Shown here piece after piece: positions 1 to 8,222 of a DNA stretch of 64,000 nt. Below the pieces are notes generated by a model that worked only from the letters and a program-made list of their open reading frames with translations, was not told the DNA's origin and ran no database searches. This DNA is from an uncultured Armatimonadota bacterium (GTDB taxonomy: Bacteria; Armatimonadota; Fimbriimonadia; Fimbriimonadales; Fimbriimonadaceae): NCBI GenBank assembly GCA_903927345.1, contig CAIYMO010000033.1:1-64000 (forward strand). The letters are read 5' to 3'. Made by a program: the position numbers and the translations under genes. Within the stretch, counting starts at the first letter, position 1; each line of letters opens with the position of its first letter.

Positions 1-1
1 C

Positions 2-148
2 TGGGGGATGAACAACCACGGTGGCAGTTTCGGCGGTCAAATCCTGCCGGATATGATGCGATGGCTCTGGCGAGATGCCCAAAAGGACATTACTGATCCT
101 GACGACATGATCGAGCGAAGCCTCCGAACACCAGGGTTAGACCACTAA
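2..148 (+). CDS. C-terminal end of an esterase (enterochelin esterase-like), 5' truncated
   Basis: Only the last 48 codons lie in the window, ending in TAA. The visible peptide contains [20 protein letters not shown], which resembles the C-terminal end of alpha/beta-hydrolase esterases of the enterochelin/feruloyl esterase type (COG2382), where the catalytic His lies in an H-G segment shortly before a final 'LPD..RWLWRD' helix. The nucleophile and acid lie outside the window, so substrate cannot be inferred. The stop codon overlaps the stop codon of the convergent GH43 gene by two bases. A secreted carbohydrate esterase beside a GH43 glycosidase would make sense for plant polysaccharide breakdown, but this is inference. 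Confidence 0.6.
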   Translation, partial: WGMNNHGGSFGGQILPDMMRWLWRDAQKDITDPDDMIERSLRTPGLDH

Positions 149-1035
149 GCCCGGAGACCCTCAAAAGTGAGTTTGACGGGCAAGATATTCCCGTCTCCGT
201 CAAACTCCATCCGGTCAATGCACGTCACTCGGTGATTGTGGTGCTCTTCTTCAAGCGGCCGTCGGTGATAGCAAATCACATACTCCTGCGTTCCCGGCAG
301 CTGAAGAACCGAATGGTGCCCGGCGCCCTTTCCGACCGAGTAATCGCTTTCAAGAATCTTTGCCCGTCGCTCGAACGGTCCCAACGGATGATCTGAAACC
401 CCATAGGCCACTGCGTAGCTCGAGTCTCCCCAGCCACCCTCCGACCACATGAAGTAGTACTTCCCATCCTTCTTCAACATAAACGGTCCTTCAACATAGT
501 TTTCGGGAGTGATCTCGACAAACTCTCCGATTGTCGAAACCATATCCTCACCGAGTCGAACAACGACGGCATGCTTCCAGCCGCCGTAATAGAGGTAAGC
601 CTGACCGTCATCATCGATGAAGGCATGTGCATCAATCGGCTGGGCACCATGGTGATACTCCTTGATCAAAGGCGCGCCTACGGCATCCACAAACGGTCCA
701 GTTGGACTATCCGAAACCGCCACCCCGATTCCTGCGCCATCGCCAGCTGAGAAGTAGAAGTAGTACTTCCCATCTCGCTCACAGCAAGACGGAGCCCATG
801 CCGCCCGTTGAGTGCTCCAGGGAACGTTGGCAAAGTCGAGAATCCGCCCTTCGTTAGTCCAAGTAACGAGATCAGGGGAAGAAAAGCACTCGAAGAAGGT
901 CTGCTCCTCATAAGCAGCGGAGAAGGTGGGATAGATGGTGTACCGCCCCGCAAAGTAATGCAGCTCCGGATCGGCATACCATCCAGGAAAACAGGGGTTG
1001 GGCACGAGATTATTATGCCCGCAAGCCGTTGGCAC
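145..1035 (-). CDS. Glycoside hydrolase family 43 protein
   Basis: A 296-residue five-bladed beta-propeller glycosidase of family GH43 (arabinofuranosidase/xylosidase group). The three expected acidic residues are visible: Asp22 in 'GWYADPEL' (general base), Asp135 in '[12 protein letters not shown]' (pKa modulator) and Glu182 in '[11 protein letters not shown]' (general acid). The single domain has no carbohydrate-binding module and no evident signal peptide from the chosen GTG start; a second GTG ten codons downstream also precedes the fold. An intracellular or weakly exported enzyme acting on short arabino- or xylo-oligosaccharides is likely; exact specificity cannot be read from sequence. 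It diverges from the PEP-CTERM gene and converges on the truncated esterase. Confidence 0.85.
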   Translation of the reverse strand: MPTACGHNNLVPNPCFPGWYADPELHYFAGRYTIYPTFSAAYEEQTFFECFSSPDLVTWTNEGRILDFANVPWSTQRAAWAPSCCERDGKYYFYFSAGDGAGIGVAVSDSPTGPFVDAVGAPLIKEYHHGAQPIDAHAFIDDDGQAYLYYGGWKHAVVVRLGEDMVSTIGEFVEITPENYVEGPFMLKKDGKYYFMWSEGGWGDSSYAVAYGVSDHPLGPFERRAKILESDYSVGKGAGHHSVLQLPGTQEYVICYHRRPLEEEHHNHRVTCIDRMEFDGDGNILPVKLTFEGLRA

Positions 1036-1083
1036 GATTCTTGCGGGTTACCTTCCGACTCTATGAGGAGTCGACAGGTTGAT

Positions 1084-1713
1084 ATGAAAACCAAGTTACT
1101 AGCCCTTGTAACGCTTTTCGGAACCGCACTTGCGGGGTCTGCACAAGCGATTGATCTCACGTTCGCTGGAATGAGCTTGCCAAACGCTCTGACAGCATCA
1201 ATCTCCGTCAACGGAAGTTCCTTCACGTCGGTTTACGCCGGGCAGCTGAAGTTCACTTCCAGCTCCGGTTCGCTCAGCACCTACTGTGCAGACGCCCTCT
1301 CGTTCCTAAACAGCTCGTCACACAGCTACACAACGAGTTCGCTGACTCTTACCCCGGATACAAATCTAGGAAAAGCTGCAACCATCCTCTCAAACAACCA
1401 GGCAGGAGCTCTCACGGCTGCCCAGCAAGCCGGTCTTCAGCTCGCAATTTGGGAGGCACTGTACGACGGAGGAACCACCTTCGACGCAAGTGGAGCCAAA
1501 TTCCAGGCAAAAGGAGTCTCTTCCGAGGTTCTCGGTTTCGCGTCGAGCTACTACGGCAGCTACTGTGATCCCGCCTCCAACCCAGTCACTCACTTTGGAA
1601 CAAACCAAAGTGGAGGACAATCTCAGATGACCGCCGTTCCGGAACCGATGACCGTTGCTGCCCTCGGACTAGGGTCACTCGCTCTGCTTCGACGTCGAAA
1701 GCGAAGCGCCTAA
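1084..1713 (+). CDS. PEP-CTERM sorting domain protein
   Basis: A 209-residue exported protein. The N-terminus (MKTKLLALVTLFGTALAGSA) is a signal peptide, and the C-terminus is a textbook PEP-CTERM anchor: 'AVPEPMTVAALGLG' followed by a short hydrophobic stretch and the basic tail RRRKRSA. Such proteins are sorted by an exosortase/EpsH-type transpeptidase and associate with exopolysaccharide. The middle (about 150 residues) is rich in Ser/Thr/Ala with two Cys (in 'STYCADAL' and 'GSYCDPA') that could form a disulphide. The frame is open upstream, but ATG 1084 is chosen because it begins the signal peptide and follows GAGGAG at 1065-1070. No exosortase gene is in the window. Specific function unknown. 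Confidence 0.85.
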   Translation: MKTKLLALVTLFGTALAGSAQAIDLTFAGMSLPNALTASISVNGSSFTSVYAGQLKFTSSSGSLSTYCADALSFLNSSSHSYTTSSLTLTPDTNLGKAATILSNNQAGALTAAQQAGLQLAIWEALYDGGTTFDASGAKFQAKGVSSEVLGFASSYYGSYCDPASNPVTHFGTNQSGGQSQMTAVPEPMTVAALGLGSLALLRRRKRSA

Positions 1714-1727
1714 TTCCCCCTTCCGAT

Positions 1728-1754
1728 GCCAGGTCTCCTACCGGGAGATCTGGC
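1728..1754. terminator. Stem-loop after the PEP-CTERM gene
   Basis: Arms GCCAGGTCTCC (1728-1738) and GGAGATCTGGC (1744-1754) pair over 11 positions with one G-T wobble around a 5-base loop. It lies 15 bases after the PEP-CTERM stop codon. The plus-strand side is followed by seven A rather than T, so it is not a canonical intrinsic terminator for that gene; it may still end or stabilise the transcript. Confidence 0.45.
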
Positions 1755-1830
1755 AAAAAAAGACGACTTAGAATGTCCTATAAAATAAGACAAAACTAGG
1801 TTTCTGCGACAGATTTTCACAGCGGCAGTG

Positions 1831-1836
1831 TATGCT
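1831..1836 (+). promoter_or_regulatory. -10 box, leaderless-type, of the sugar dehydrogenase gene
   Basis: TATGCT ends six bases before GTG 1843, the spacing expected when transcription starts at or next to the start codon. There is no Shine-Dalgarno sequence in front of this GTG. No good -35 is visible. A further AT-rich segment (TATAAAAT at 1779-1786) is an alternative promoter. Confidence 0.35.
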
Positions 1837-1842
1837 CTGGCG

Positions 1843-3087
1843 GTGAATTCTTCTCGTAATTTGATGGGGCTTCTCCCCATCGCGATCGTGCTCTCGTCAT
1901 GCGCAGGCCTCCAAGAAGTGCCTCTCAAGGAGCTAGCCGCCTCGGCCAAGGTCTCCGCAAAAATCGTTGCTGGCGGACTTACTCGCCCTGTCGACTACCG
2001 AGCGAATCCGAAGGATCCTTCGCTGGCGTACGTCATCGAAAAGGCAGGAATCGTCAAGCTCATCAAAAACGATGTCTTGCAATCAACCCCTGTTCTGGAT
2101 ATTTCTAGCCAGGTCAACAACGTCGGCGAAACCGGCTTCCTGGGAATCGCGTTCGATCCCAACTTCGCTAGCAACAACTACGTCTACTTCTACTATCACA
2201 TCCCATCCCCGTTGCGACTCGTTGTTGTTCGCTACGAAATGAACTCGGACGGAACGGCTCTGTCAAATCCTTACCGAATCATGACCTTCGAACAACCGAC
2301 CACCTCCCACCAAGGCGGTTCGATCAACTTCGGCGGCGACGGTTACCTCTACATGGCAACCGGTGATGGAGCATCTCCGGAAGACGTTGCCAACCGAGCT
2401 CAAAGTGGCAACTCGTTGCACGGAAAGGTTCTAAGAATCGATCCATCGGCAGACGGTTTCCCAACCGATCCTGACCAGAACTACGCGATTCCTGCGACAA
2501 ATCCGTACGCAACCAGCACAACGATTCGGCCTGAAATCTGGGCAGTCGGACTCCGCAACCCATTCCGCTGGACCTATGACAAGGTAACCGGTGGATTCCT
2601 GATCGCCGACGTCGGTCAAGATCGGATGGACGAGATCAACTTCTTGCCTGCGGGTCAAGCATCGCACAACTTCGGCTGGCGTCACCGCGAAGGCACCGTT
2701 TCCTTCTTCACCGACCAACCTGCGTTTTCCCCATACTTCAAGGAGCCATTCTTAGCGTATGAGCAAACGGTCGGACGGTCAATCGTCGCTGGATTTATCT
2801 ATCGAGGATCGAAGCTGGACCCAGCCTTCAAGGATCGAATGTTCCTCGGTGATGCCGTCACCCGAAAGGTGATGTCAATCCCAATGGAAGTTTCGCAAAC
2901 CACCGGCGCACGAACAATTCCCGTGAGCTACATCGTGGACCACTCACCAGACATCAACACCGCCCTCGGCACCGAAGTCCTTTCGGGCGTCGTGTCAGTG
3001 GTGCCTGACTCAGCCGGCGAGCCAATCGTCGTCGACATGTACCGAGGACAAATCGTCCGACTCGTTCCCCCAACCCCGGCTCCCTAG
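1843..3087 (+). CDS. PQQ-dependent sugar dehydrogenase family lipoprotein (GSDH)
   Basis: A soluble-glucose/sorbosone-dehydrogenase type six-bladed beta-propeller (about 414 residues from GTG 1843). Family signatures are visible: 'GETGFLGIAFDPNF', 'SHQGGSINFGGDGYLYMATGDG' (with the His that acts as catalytic base in soluble glucose dehydrogenase), 'PEIWAVGLRNPFRW' and 'HNFGWRHREG'. The N-terminus has a lipoprotein signal (LLPIAIVLSSC; lipidated Cys about residue 20), placing the protein on the outside of the cell. It probably oxidises an aldose with pyrroloquinoline quinone as cofactor, though many family members (HIPL/YliI-like) have uncertain substrates. An in-frame GTG at 1828 is an alternative start; 1843 is preferred because of the -10 box just upstream. 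Convergent with the response regulator gene. Confidence 0.8.
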   Translation: MNSSRNLMGLLPIAIVLSSCAGLQEVPLKELAASAKVSAKIVAGGLTRPVDYRANPKDPSLAYVIEKAGIVKLIKNDVLQSTPVLDISSQVNNVGETGFLGIAFDPNFASNNYVYFYYHIPSPLRLVVVRYEMNSDGTALSNPYRIMTFEQPTTSHQGGSINFGGDGYLYMATGDGASPEDVANRAQSGNSLHGKVLRIDPSADGFPTDPDQNYAIPATNPYATSTTIRPEIWAVGLRNPFRWTYDKVTGGFLIADVGQDRMDEINFLPAGQASHNFGWRHREGTVSFFTDQPAFSPYFKEPFLAYEQTVGRSIVAGFIYRGSKLDPAFKDRMFLGDAVTRKVMSIPMEVSQTTGARTIPVSYIVDHSPDINTALGTEVLSGVVSVVPDSAGEPIVVDMYRGQIVRLVPPTPAP

Positions 3088-3093
3088 TCGGGG

Positions 3094-3774
3094 TTAGCCA
3101 ACGTATTTGTAGCCAACGCCCCGGACCGTCACGATTTTCTCGGGAAGGTTCGGGTCTGGCTCAATGCGGGTTCGAAGCCATCGGATGTGGACATCCACCG
3201 TGCGGGAAGTAACGTAAGCGTCCTTGCCCCAAACTCGGTCCAACAGAGCCTCACGCGTAAACACCTGGCCGGAGTTTTTCGCTAAGAAGAGAAGCAACGC
3301 AAACTCTTTAGGCGACAACGTCATTGGCTTGCCTTCAAGCGTAGCCTCGTGTGTGCGGGGGTCAATGATAAGGCCGCCTCGCTCGATCACTTCGCTGGCT
3401 GGTTCGCTCTGTGCTCGTCGAAGAATCGCCTTAACACGGGCGGCTAGCTCGGCCATGTTAAAGGGCTTGACCACATAGTCGTCTGCGCCCATTTCGAGAC
3501 CGCGAACGCGATCCTCTTCGTCAGCGCGAGCGGACACAAAGATGATTGGAGTTTGGTTGTCCTTTCGAACGGCCCGGCAGAAGTCAAATCCGGAACGGTT
3601 CGGGAGCATGATGTCCAGGATAACCAGGTCTGGCTTTACTCGCTTAAACAGCCGCATCCCGTCTTCCGCACTTTCTGCGGTGAAGGTTGTGTATCCCTCC
3701 CTCCGGAACTTTGCTTCCAAAGTTTCAGAAATCGCCGGCTCGTCATCAACAATCAGTAGCGTCATGTTTCCCAA
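3094..3774 (-). CDS. OmpR/PhoB-family response regulator
   Basis: A 226-residue two-domain regulator. The N-terminal receiver domain (about 4-120) has the acidic pair D10/D11, phosphoacceptor D54 in 'LVILDIMLPNRSG', Ser81 in 'FVSAR' and Lys103 in 'VVKPF'. The C-terminal winged helix (about 130-226) has the OmpR-type 'LSPKEFALLLFLAKNSGQVFTR' helix region and 'RTVDVHIRWLRTRIEPDP ... VRGVGYKYVG'. It binds DNA as a phosphorylated dimer. No sensor kinase is beside it, so it is an orphan in this window. The start could be Met1 or Met4. Confidence 0.92.
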   Translation of the reverse strand: MGNMTLLIVDDEPAISETLEAKFRREGYTTFTAESAEDGMRLFKRVKPDLVILDIMLPNRSGFDFCRAVRKDNQTPIIFVSARADEEDRVRGLEMGADDYVVKPFNMAELAARVKAILRRAQSEPASEVIERGGLIIDPRTHEATLEGKPMTLSPKEFALLLFLAKNSGQVFTREALLDRVWGKDAYVTSRTVDVHIRWLRTRIEPDPNLPEKIVTVRGVGYKYVG

Positions 3775-3829
3775 TGCCAGTTTTGCGCGGAGATGTTAAG
3801 GCTGGGTAAAGAGACCGCAAACCTGGGAA

Positions 3830-4957
3830 TTATCCCGCCGCAATAATCTCTACGTTCGCTCGAGGCACCGTCACTTCTTCGCCGCTGTTAAGCTTGGCGC
3901 GGAGTACCCGAACGTGCGTTCCCGAGTCCAACGTAACCAGCTCCGGCGGAAGATCGGTGACGCTCGCCAAGAGACCGAAGTAAGGCTCGCGAATGACACG
4001 AATCTGGGTGCCAATGTTGAGCGAGAGAACCTTTGCCTCTTGGCTCGCCTCACCCGTTGTGCGCGGTTCTGGAACGATGAGTTCAGGGCGAATAACGCCC
4101 GCTCGAATCTGGGTCGCACCGTTGATCGAACAATCATGTCCTTCAAGAGATGCCAAAAGCTCGAACGTTCGCGCCGCCATCGGCAAGAAGCCAAAGCCCT
4201 CGGTGACCATCAGGGTCAAATTGATCTTTTCGGAACCGGTAATCGCAACGCCGATGTCGTATCCAAGGAACTCGATCAAGTCGCTGTCCTTAAGGCCGCC
4301 TGCAATGATTCCCGCAGCTCCAACGTCCGATGCGCGCTTAATTGCCGCCGCAGTCATTCCCGCGCCACCAACAAGGATTTTCCCTGCGTCGGTGTCGAGA
4401 ATGTGCTTCTCATCGATGACTTCGTCGGCCGTAGCTACCGCCTGGCGAAGAACGCCTTGGCGCTCGCCGCCTACTCCAAAAATTCCTTGGACCATCGCGC
4501 ATCGAGTTTCGATGATTGCGCCTTCTTCAGGAAGAATCTCCGCGACCTTGCCCTTAATGTAGGCATTCATGTCGATGGGGATCGACGGCTCGCGAATCAA
4601 AGCGTTTCCAGTGATCTCACTAAAGCTCTCAAGGGTTCCGGTGTGCTCAGAGTTAGCAACCGGCGCCTTGAAAATTCCAAACAGCTTTTTACCAGTGGCA
4701 ACAAGGTCACCCTTCTCCACATGATCGCCAACCTTGACAACCATGAATGCTTGGGCATCCTTTGGCTCAACGCCGAGTGGATCAGCAATACGAAGAGTCT
4801 GAAGGTTGCCCGGCAAAAGTGCGCGTGCAATCGGGGTTGATGGTTCGACCGAATCACCGATTCCTACGAGGACTTCGCCCTTGATCGGCAGCCTCCGGGT
4901 GCGGCGGACAACGATGTCTCCGCTAACGGTCAATCCTGGTGTATATGCGCTTCCCAA
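3830..4957 (-). CDS. Unrecognised protein with sandwich-barrel and KOW-like segments
   Basis: A 375-residue soluble protein that I do not recognise as a named enzyme. The N-terminal third has short beta-rich modules with 'VGDHVEKGDLVATGKKLFG', like the barrel-sandwich fold of lipoyl/biotinyl domains and RnfC-type proteins but without the lysine-carrying MKM motif. The middle (about 190-290) alternates small hydrophobic strands with Gly-rich turns ('ILVGGAGMTAAAIKRASDVG', 'GIIAGGLKDSD'). The C-terminus (about 310-372) repeats 'IGTQIRVIREPYFGLLASV' and 'GTHVRVLRAKLNSGEEVTVP', which reads like KOW motifs. No signal peptide or membrane segment. It lies between a response regulator and a ferredoxin-NADP reductase on the same strand, separated by 55 and 130 bases. 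Confidence 0.6.
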   Translation of the reverse strand: MGSAYTPGLTVSGDIVVRRTRRLPIKGEVLVGIGDSVEPSTPIARALLPGNLQTLRIADPLGVEPKDAQAFMVVKVGDHVEKGDLVATGKKLFGIFKAPVANSEHTGTLESFSEITGNALIREPSIPIDMNAYIKGKVAEILPEEGAIIETRCAMVQGIFGVGGERQGVLRQAVATADEVIDEKHILDTDAGKILVGGAGMTAAAIKRASDVGAAGIIAGGLKDSDLIEFLGYDIGVAITGSEKINLTLMVTEGFGFLPMAARTFELLASLEGHDCSINGATQIRAGVIRPELIVPEPRTTGEASQEAKVLSLNIGTQIRVIREPYFGLLASVTDLPPELVTLDSGTHVRVLRAKLNSGEEVTVPRANVEIIAAG

Positions 4958-5042
4958 CTTCTTAACAACTCCGCGAGGTTTGGGAATGATGATACACCCT
5001 CCGACAGTTGGGAATAAGCAGTTCGGGGAGACGACAACGCAG

Positions 5043-5078
5043 ATTCATGGTTGACGAGCTAAATCGCCAACCATGAAT
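5043..5078. repeat. 11-bp inverted repeat downstream of the reductase gene
   Basis: ATTCATGGTTG (5043-5053) and CAACCATGAAT (5068-5078) pair perfectly across a 14-base loop. It begins ten bases past the reductase stop on the minus strand and lies 86 bases upstream of the next minus-strand gene. There is no T-run, so it may be a transcript-stabilising hairpin, a weak terminator or a protein-binding site. Confidence 0.45.
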
Positions 5079-5087
5079 GCCCAAAGA

Positions 5088-6071
5088 TTAGAGCTCGAGG
5101 TCGCTACTGTGGCCAGGGAACAGCTTCGCTTCGGGGTCGATATAAGTCTTAGCGAAGCAGACTGCAGTCGCTGCCTCACCAACTCCGGTTGCGATCAATT
5201 TGAGCTTGGAGCCATGGGTGGCAACGTCGCCAACCGCAAAAATCCGCGACAGATTCGTCTCGTACTTGGAATCCACCTTAATCTGGTTCTTTTCGATCTC
5301 CAGCCCCCACTCCTTAAGCGGTCCCAAAGAGGATTTGAATCCAATATTGACGCAGATTGCATCCGCCGAAACCGTCTCCAGTTCCTTGGTCTGAGTGTTC
5401 TCCAAGGTAACCGCCTCCAGAACGCCGTTAGAGCCGTGCAACTCCTTAACAACGTAGAACAGCTTCATCGTGACCGAAGAGTTCTTGACGATCTCAACTG
5501 AGTGATCGTGAGCCTTAAATACATCGCGTCGGTGCACCAGAGTGATGCTCTCAGCGATATCGTTCAGGTTCATCGCCCAGTCAAATGCAGAATCTCCACC
5601 GCCAACGATGAGCAACTTCTTTCCCGTAAAGATCGACCGATCCCGGACGCCGTAAAACACGCTTGTCCCAACAAACTCGTCCTCGCGATCAACGCCGATT
5701 TTGGTGGGTGCAAAGGCACCTGCACCAGCGGAAATGATGACGGTTTTCGTGGGGAGTTCTAGCCCTTTATCGGTGCGCAAAACCCACTGGTCTCCCATGT
5801 CCTCTGCCGACACCGCAGTATTTTCCAAAACGAGCTTCGGGTGGAACTGAGTTCCCTGAGCAATGAGGTCCCGCGCCAGGTCTTTGGCAAGAACCTTGGG
5901 GAAGCCCGGCATATCGAAGATGTACTTCTCCGGATACAGCGCCATCAACTGCCCACCCAGTTCGGGAAGGGAATCAATGATTCGTACAGACATGCCGCGC
6001 AGACCGGCATAAAACGAGGCGAACAGACCGCATGGGCCGCCGCCAATCACAGTTACATCAACGAGATTCAT
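5088..6071 (-). CDS. Ferredoxin/flavodoxin-NADP+ reductase, thioredoxin-reductase type (YumC-like)
   Basis: A 327-residue FAD/NADPH flavoprotein. The FAD-binding Rossmann motif is 'VIGGGPCGLFASFYAGLRG' at about 8-26, 'ELGGQLMALYPEKYIFDMPGF' follows, the NADPH motif is 'LLIVGGGDSAFDWAMNL' and the second FAD motif is 'IFAVGDVA'. It lacks the redox CxxC of true thioredoxin reductases, and the 'GGQLMALYPEKYI' segment is characteristic of thioredoxin-reductase-like ferredoxin-NADP reductases (Bacillus YumC, Chlorobaculum FNR). It would transfer electrons between NADPH and ferredoxin or flavodoxin in the cytoplasm. Ferredoxin itself is not encoded nearby. Confidence 0.88.
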   Translation of the reverse strand: MNLVDVTVIGGGPCGLFASFYAGLRGMSVRIIDSLPELGGQLMALYPEKYIFDMPGFPKVLAKDLARDLIAQGTQFHPKLVLENTAVSAEDMGDQWVLRTDKGLELPTKTVIISAGAGAFAPTKIGVDREDEFVGTSVFYGVRDRSIFTGKKLLIVGGGDSAFDWAMNLNDIAESITLVHRRDVFKAHDHSVEIVKNSSVTMKLFYVVKELHGSNGVLEAVTLENTQTKELETVSADAICVNIGFKSSLGPLKEWGLEIEKNQIKVDSKYETNLSRIFAVGDVATHGSKLKLIATGVGEAATAVCFAKTYIDPEAKLFPGHSSDLEL

Positions 6072-6112
6072 GGCTCAATTTCGCGGCTCGCCGTTGAAAC
6101 CGAACCTAGGTT

Positions 6113-6601
6113 TTACCCGTTTGTTAACCCGGACCACTTCATCGCGAGCCGCTCGGACCATCTTGGCTTCGACGGCACATACCCTCGTCCTGCCTCCATC
6201 GCGTCCTTCAGCGAGTTGAAGGTGTTCCACAATCCCCAGAGCGCAAATAAAATCCACGTCAAAACGCTCTTGACGATGATTCCAATCCAGTCAATCTTTT
6301 CCGTGTGCAGACCAGTCGAATCGAGCACCCCGTCATTCTTCAGCTTCCACAGGCTGTAAGCCAGACTACAGGCGATCAGAATGCCCGCCAGAATGCTCCC
6401 GAGTACCTGCTCAATCAGCATCCGGTACGAGTGAAACTTGACGTAAGGCGACTTCTTCCCAAGCACCGCACCCGCGATCGGAGCGATGTACGGCAACGGG
6501 ATCGATGCCAAATTCATCACCATAGCCAATCCCTGATCTTGCTTCGGAATTTCGGGCGTCATCGAGATGGCTGTACGAGGCGCGTCCTGCACTGGTTTCA
6601 T
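6113..6601 (-). CDS. Small membrane protein (DUF4870-like)
   Basis: A 162-residue protein with three hydrophobic segments (about 30-47, 66-84 and 107-125). The first segment followed by 'KKSPYVKFHSYRMLIEQ' resembles DUF4870-type proteins ('S.fvrfHa.qal'), which are short membrane proteins of unknown function. The N-terminus (about 28 residues) is soluble and polar and the C-terminus is basic. It sits between gltX and the ferredoxin-NADP reductase on the same strand, 11 bases after gltX, so it is probably cotranscribed. Function is not known. Confidence 0.65.
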   Translation of the reverse strand: MKPVQDAPRTAISMTPEIPKQDQGLAMVMNLASIPLPYIAPIAGAVLGKKSPYVKFHSYRMLIEQVLGSILAGILIACSLAYSLWKLKNDGVLDSTGLHTEKIDWIGIIVKSVLTWILFALWGLWNTFNSLKDAMEAGRGYVPSKPRWSERLAMKWSGLTNG

Positions 6602-6612
6602 AGTCGACTATT

Positions 6613-8166
6613 TCAGAGCATCGAGAGGGCTCGATCAATCCGCTTCACAATCCGATCTGGACCCAGAACCGACATAAGCTCAAACAGCCCCGGCCCAAAA
6701 GTCTTACCCGTGAGCGCAACCCGAGTCGGATGAACGATCGGTCCGAGTTTCTCAATTCCATTGGCTTCTTGGAACGCCACCAGCGCCGCCTTCATCTCAT
6801 CGGGAGACAAAGCAGACGCCCCGCAGGCTGTACGGATATGTTCGAACAGAGCTCGGGCATGAGGCTGGCCAAACCACTTCTCAACCGCCTTTGGATCCAT
6901 CGGTGGCTCCTCAACGATGAAGAACTCACAGGCCTCGCCAAACTCGATCAGATTCGTCACCCGTTCTTGCTCAAGCTTGATGCACTCCAGCGCATACCCC
7001 CGATTCGTCCGGGCAAACAAAACAAACTTCTCAAACCGCTCAAAAATCGCCTTGCCGTCTCGAGGAGTCTGGTTCGGAAGCACCTCTTCATCAACAAAGT
7101 TCTCCCAGAAGCCCTTGGTGTGCTCCTCTGAATACAATCCCTCAATCTCCGCCAGAACTTGCTCGGCGGTCATCGACCGGATCGTATGGCCGTTCAGCCA
7201 CTTCAGCTTCTCCATGTCGAACTTGCCCGGACTCGGCTGCAATCCGCTCAGCGAGAACGCCTCAATCAGCTCCTGCTCCGACATCGCCTCTCGATCATCT
7301 CCTGGCGACCATCCGATCAACGCGATAAAGTTCTTCAACGCCGACTTCAGATAGCCCTGAGCCATGTAGTCCAAAACTCGGGTCGCACCGTGCCGCTTCG
7401 AAAGCTTCTTACCGTCCGCACCAACGATGACCGGACAGTGAACAAAGATCGGCGGCTCCCAGCCAAACGCTTCAAAGATCAGCCAGTGAATCGGCGAAGT
7501 CGAAATCCACTCCTCTCCACGCAACACGTGAGTGATCTCCATAAGGTGGTCATCCACCATCGCCGCAAAGTGGTACGTCGGCATTCCGTCGGCTTTGATC
7601 AGAACCGGATCAGGCAACGTATTCGAATCGAACTCAACACGACCCCGAATCAAATCCTGAACCACGATCTTGCGATCTCGAGGAACCTTCAACCGAATAA
7701 CGTACGGCTTGCCTTCGGCAATTGCCGCCTCAACCTTCGCTGGCTCCGCATCGCGCCAATCTCCACCAAAGTAGCCGATCTGAACCTTGTTGATCTGCTG
7801 AAACTCGCGCATCTGCTCGATCTCTTCAGTCGTGTCAAACGCCTTGTAAGCGTGTCCGTTGGCTTCCAGTTCAGCAATCTTGGAGGCGTAAATGCCCAGG
7901 GCCTGCCGCTCTGACTGCCGGTAAGGAGCATGCGGTCCACCCTCAAGATGAGGCCCCTCATCAAACTCAATCCCAACCCATCTCAGAGTTTCAACAAACT
8001 CGTGCTCACTCTCTGGGTTGTAGCGGCTGCGATCGGTGTCCTCAATCCGTAGAATGCACGATCCGCCTTCCTTTTGCCGAAGCAAATAGTCGTACAGAAC
8101 CGTACGCAGAGCTCCTACATGGAGGAGCCCCGTCGGGCTGGGAGCAAATCGAACGCGGACTGGCAT
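6613..8166 (-). CDS. gltX: Glutamyl-tRNA synthetase
   Basis: Class I aminoacyl-tRNA synthetase that charges tRNA-Glu in the cytoplasm. From ATG 8166 the protein has 517 residues and begins MPVRVRFAPSPTG, the usual family N-terminus; an upstream in-frame ATG at 8190 would add eight residues. The HIGH-equivalent is 'SPTGLLHVG' near residue 10 and the KMSKS-equivalent is 'KKLSKRHGA'. Other family landmarks are 'LRIEDTDRSRY', 'PTYHFAAMVDDHLMEITHVLRGEEW' and the C-terminal anticodon-binding region. The length is normal to slightly long for discriminating bacterial GluRS. No GatCAB genes are nearby, so whether it also serves tRNA-Gln cannot be decided here. Confidence 0.95.
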   Translation of the reverse strand: MPVRVRFAPSPTGLLHVGALRTVLYDYLLRQKEGGSCILRIEDTDRSRYNPESEHEFVETLRWVGIEFDEGPHLEGGPHAPYRQSERQALGIYASKIAELEANGHAYKAFDTTEEIEQMREFQQINKVQIGYFGGDWRDAEPAKVEAAIAEGKPYVIRLKVPRDRKIVVQDLIRGRVEFDSNTLPDPVLIKADGMPTYHFAAMVDDHLMEITHVLRGEEWISTSPIHWLIFEAFGWEPPIFVHCPVIVGADGKKLSKRHGATRVLDYMAQGYLKSALKNFIALIGWSPGDDREAMSEQELIEAFSLSGLQPSPGKFDMEKLKWLNGHTIRSMTAEQVLAEIEGLYSEEHTKGFWENFVDEEVLPNQTPRDGKAIFERFEKFVLFARTNRGYALECIKLEQERVTNLIEFGEACEFFIVEEPPMDPKAVEKWFGQPHARALFEHIRTACGASALSPDEMKAALVAFQEANGIEKLGPIVHPTRVALTGKTFGPGLFELMSVLGPDRIVKRIDRALSML

Positions 8167-8222
8167 AGACCTATAAGGGTACCGCTTCATCGAGCAAGTA
8201 CCACTCTAGAACCACGCCAGGT

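Noticed and set aside
808-1083. Upstream extension of the PEP-CTERM reading frame to 808
   Set aside because: It is antisense to the GH43 gene, has no domain, and would bury the signal peptide that starts at 1084.
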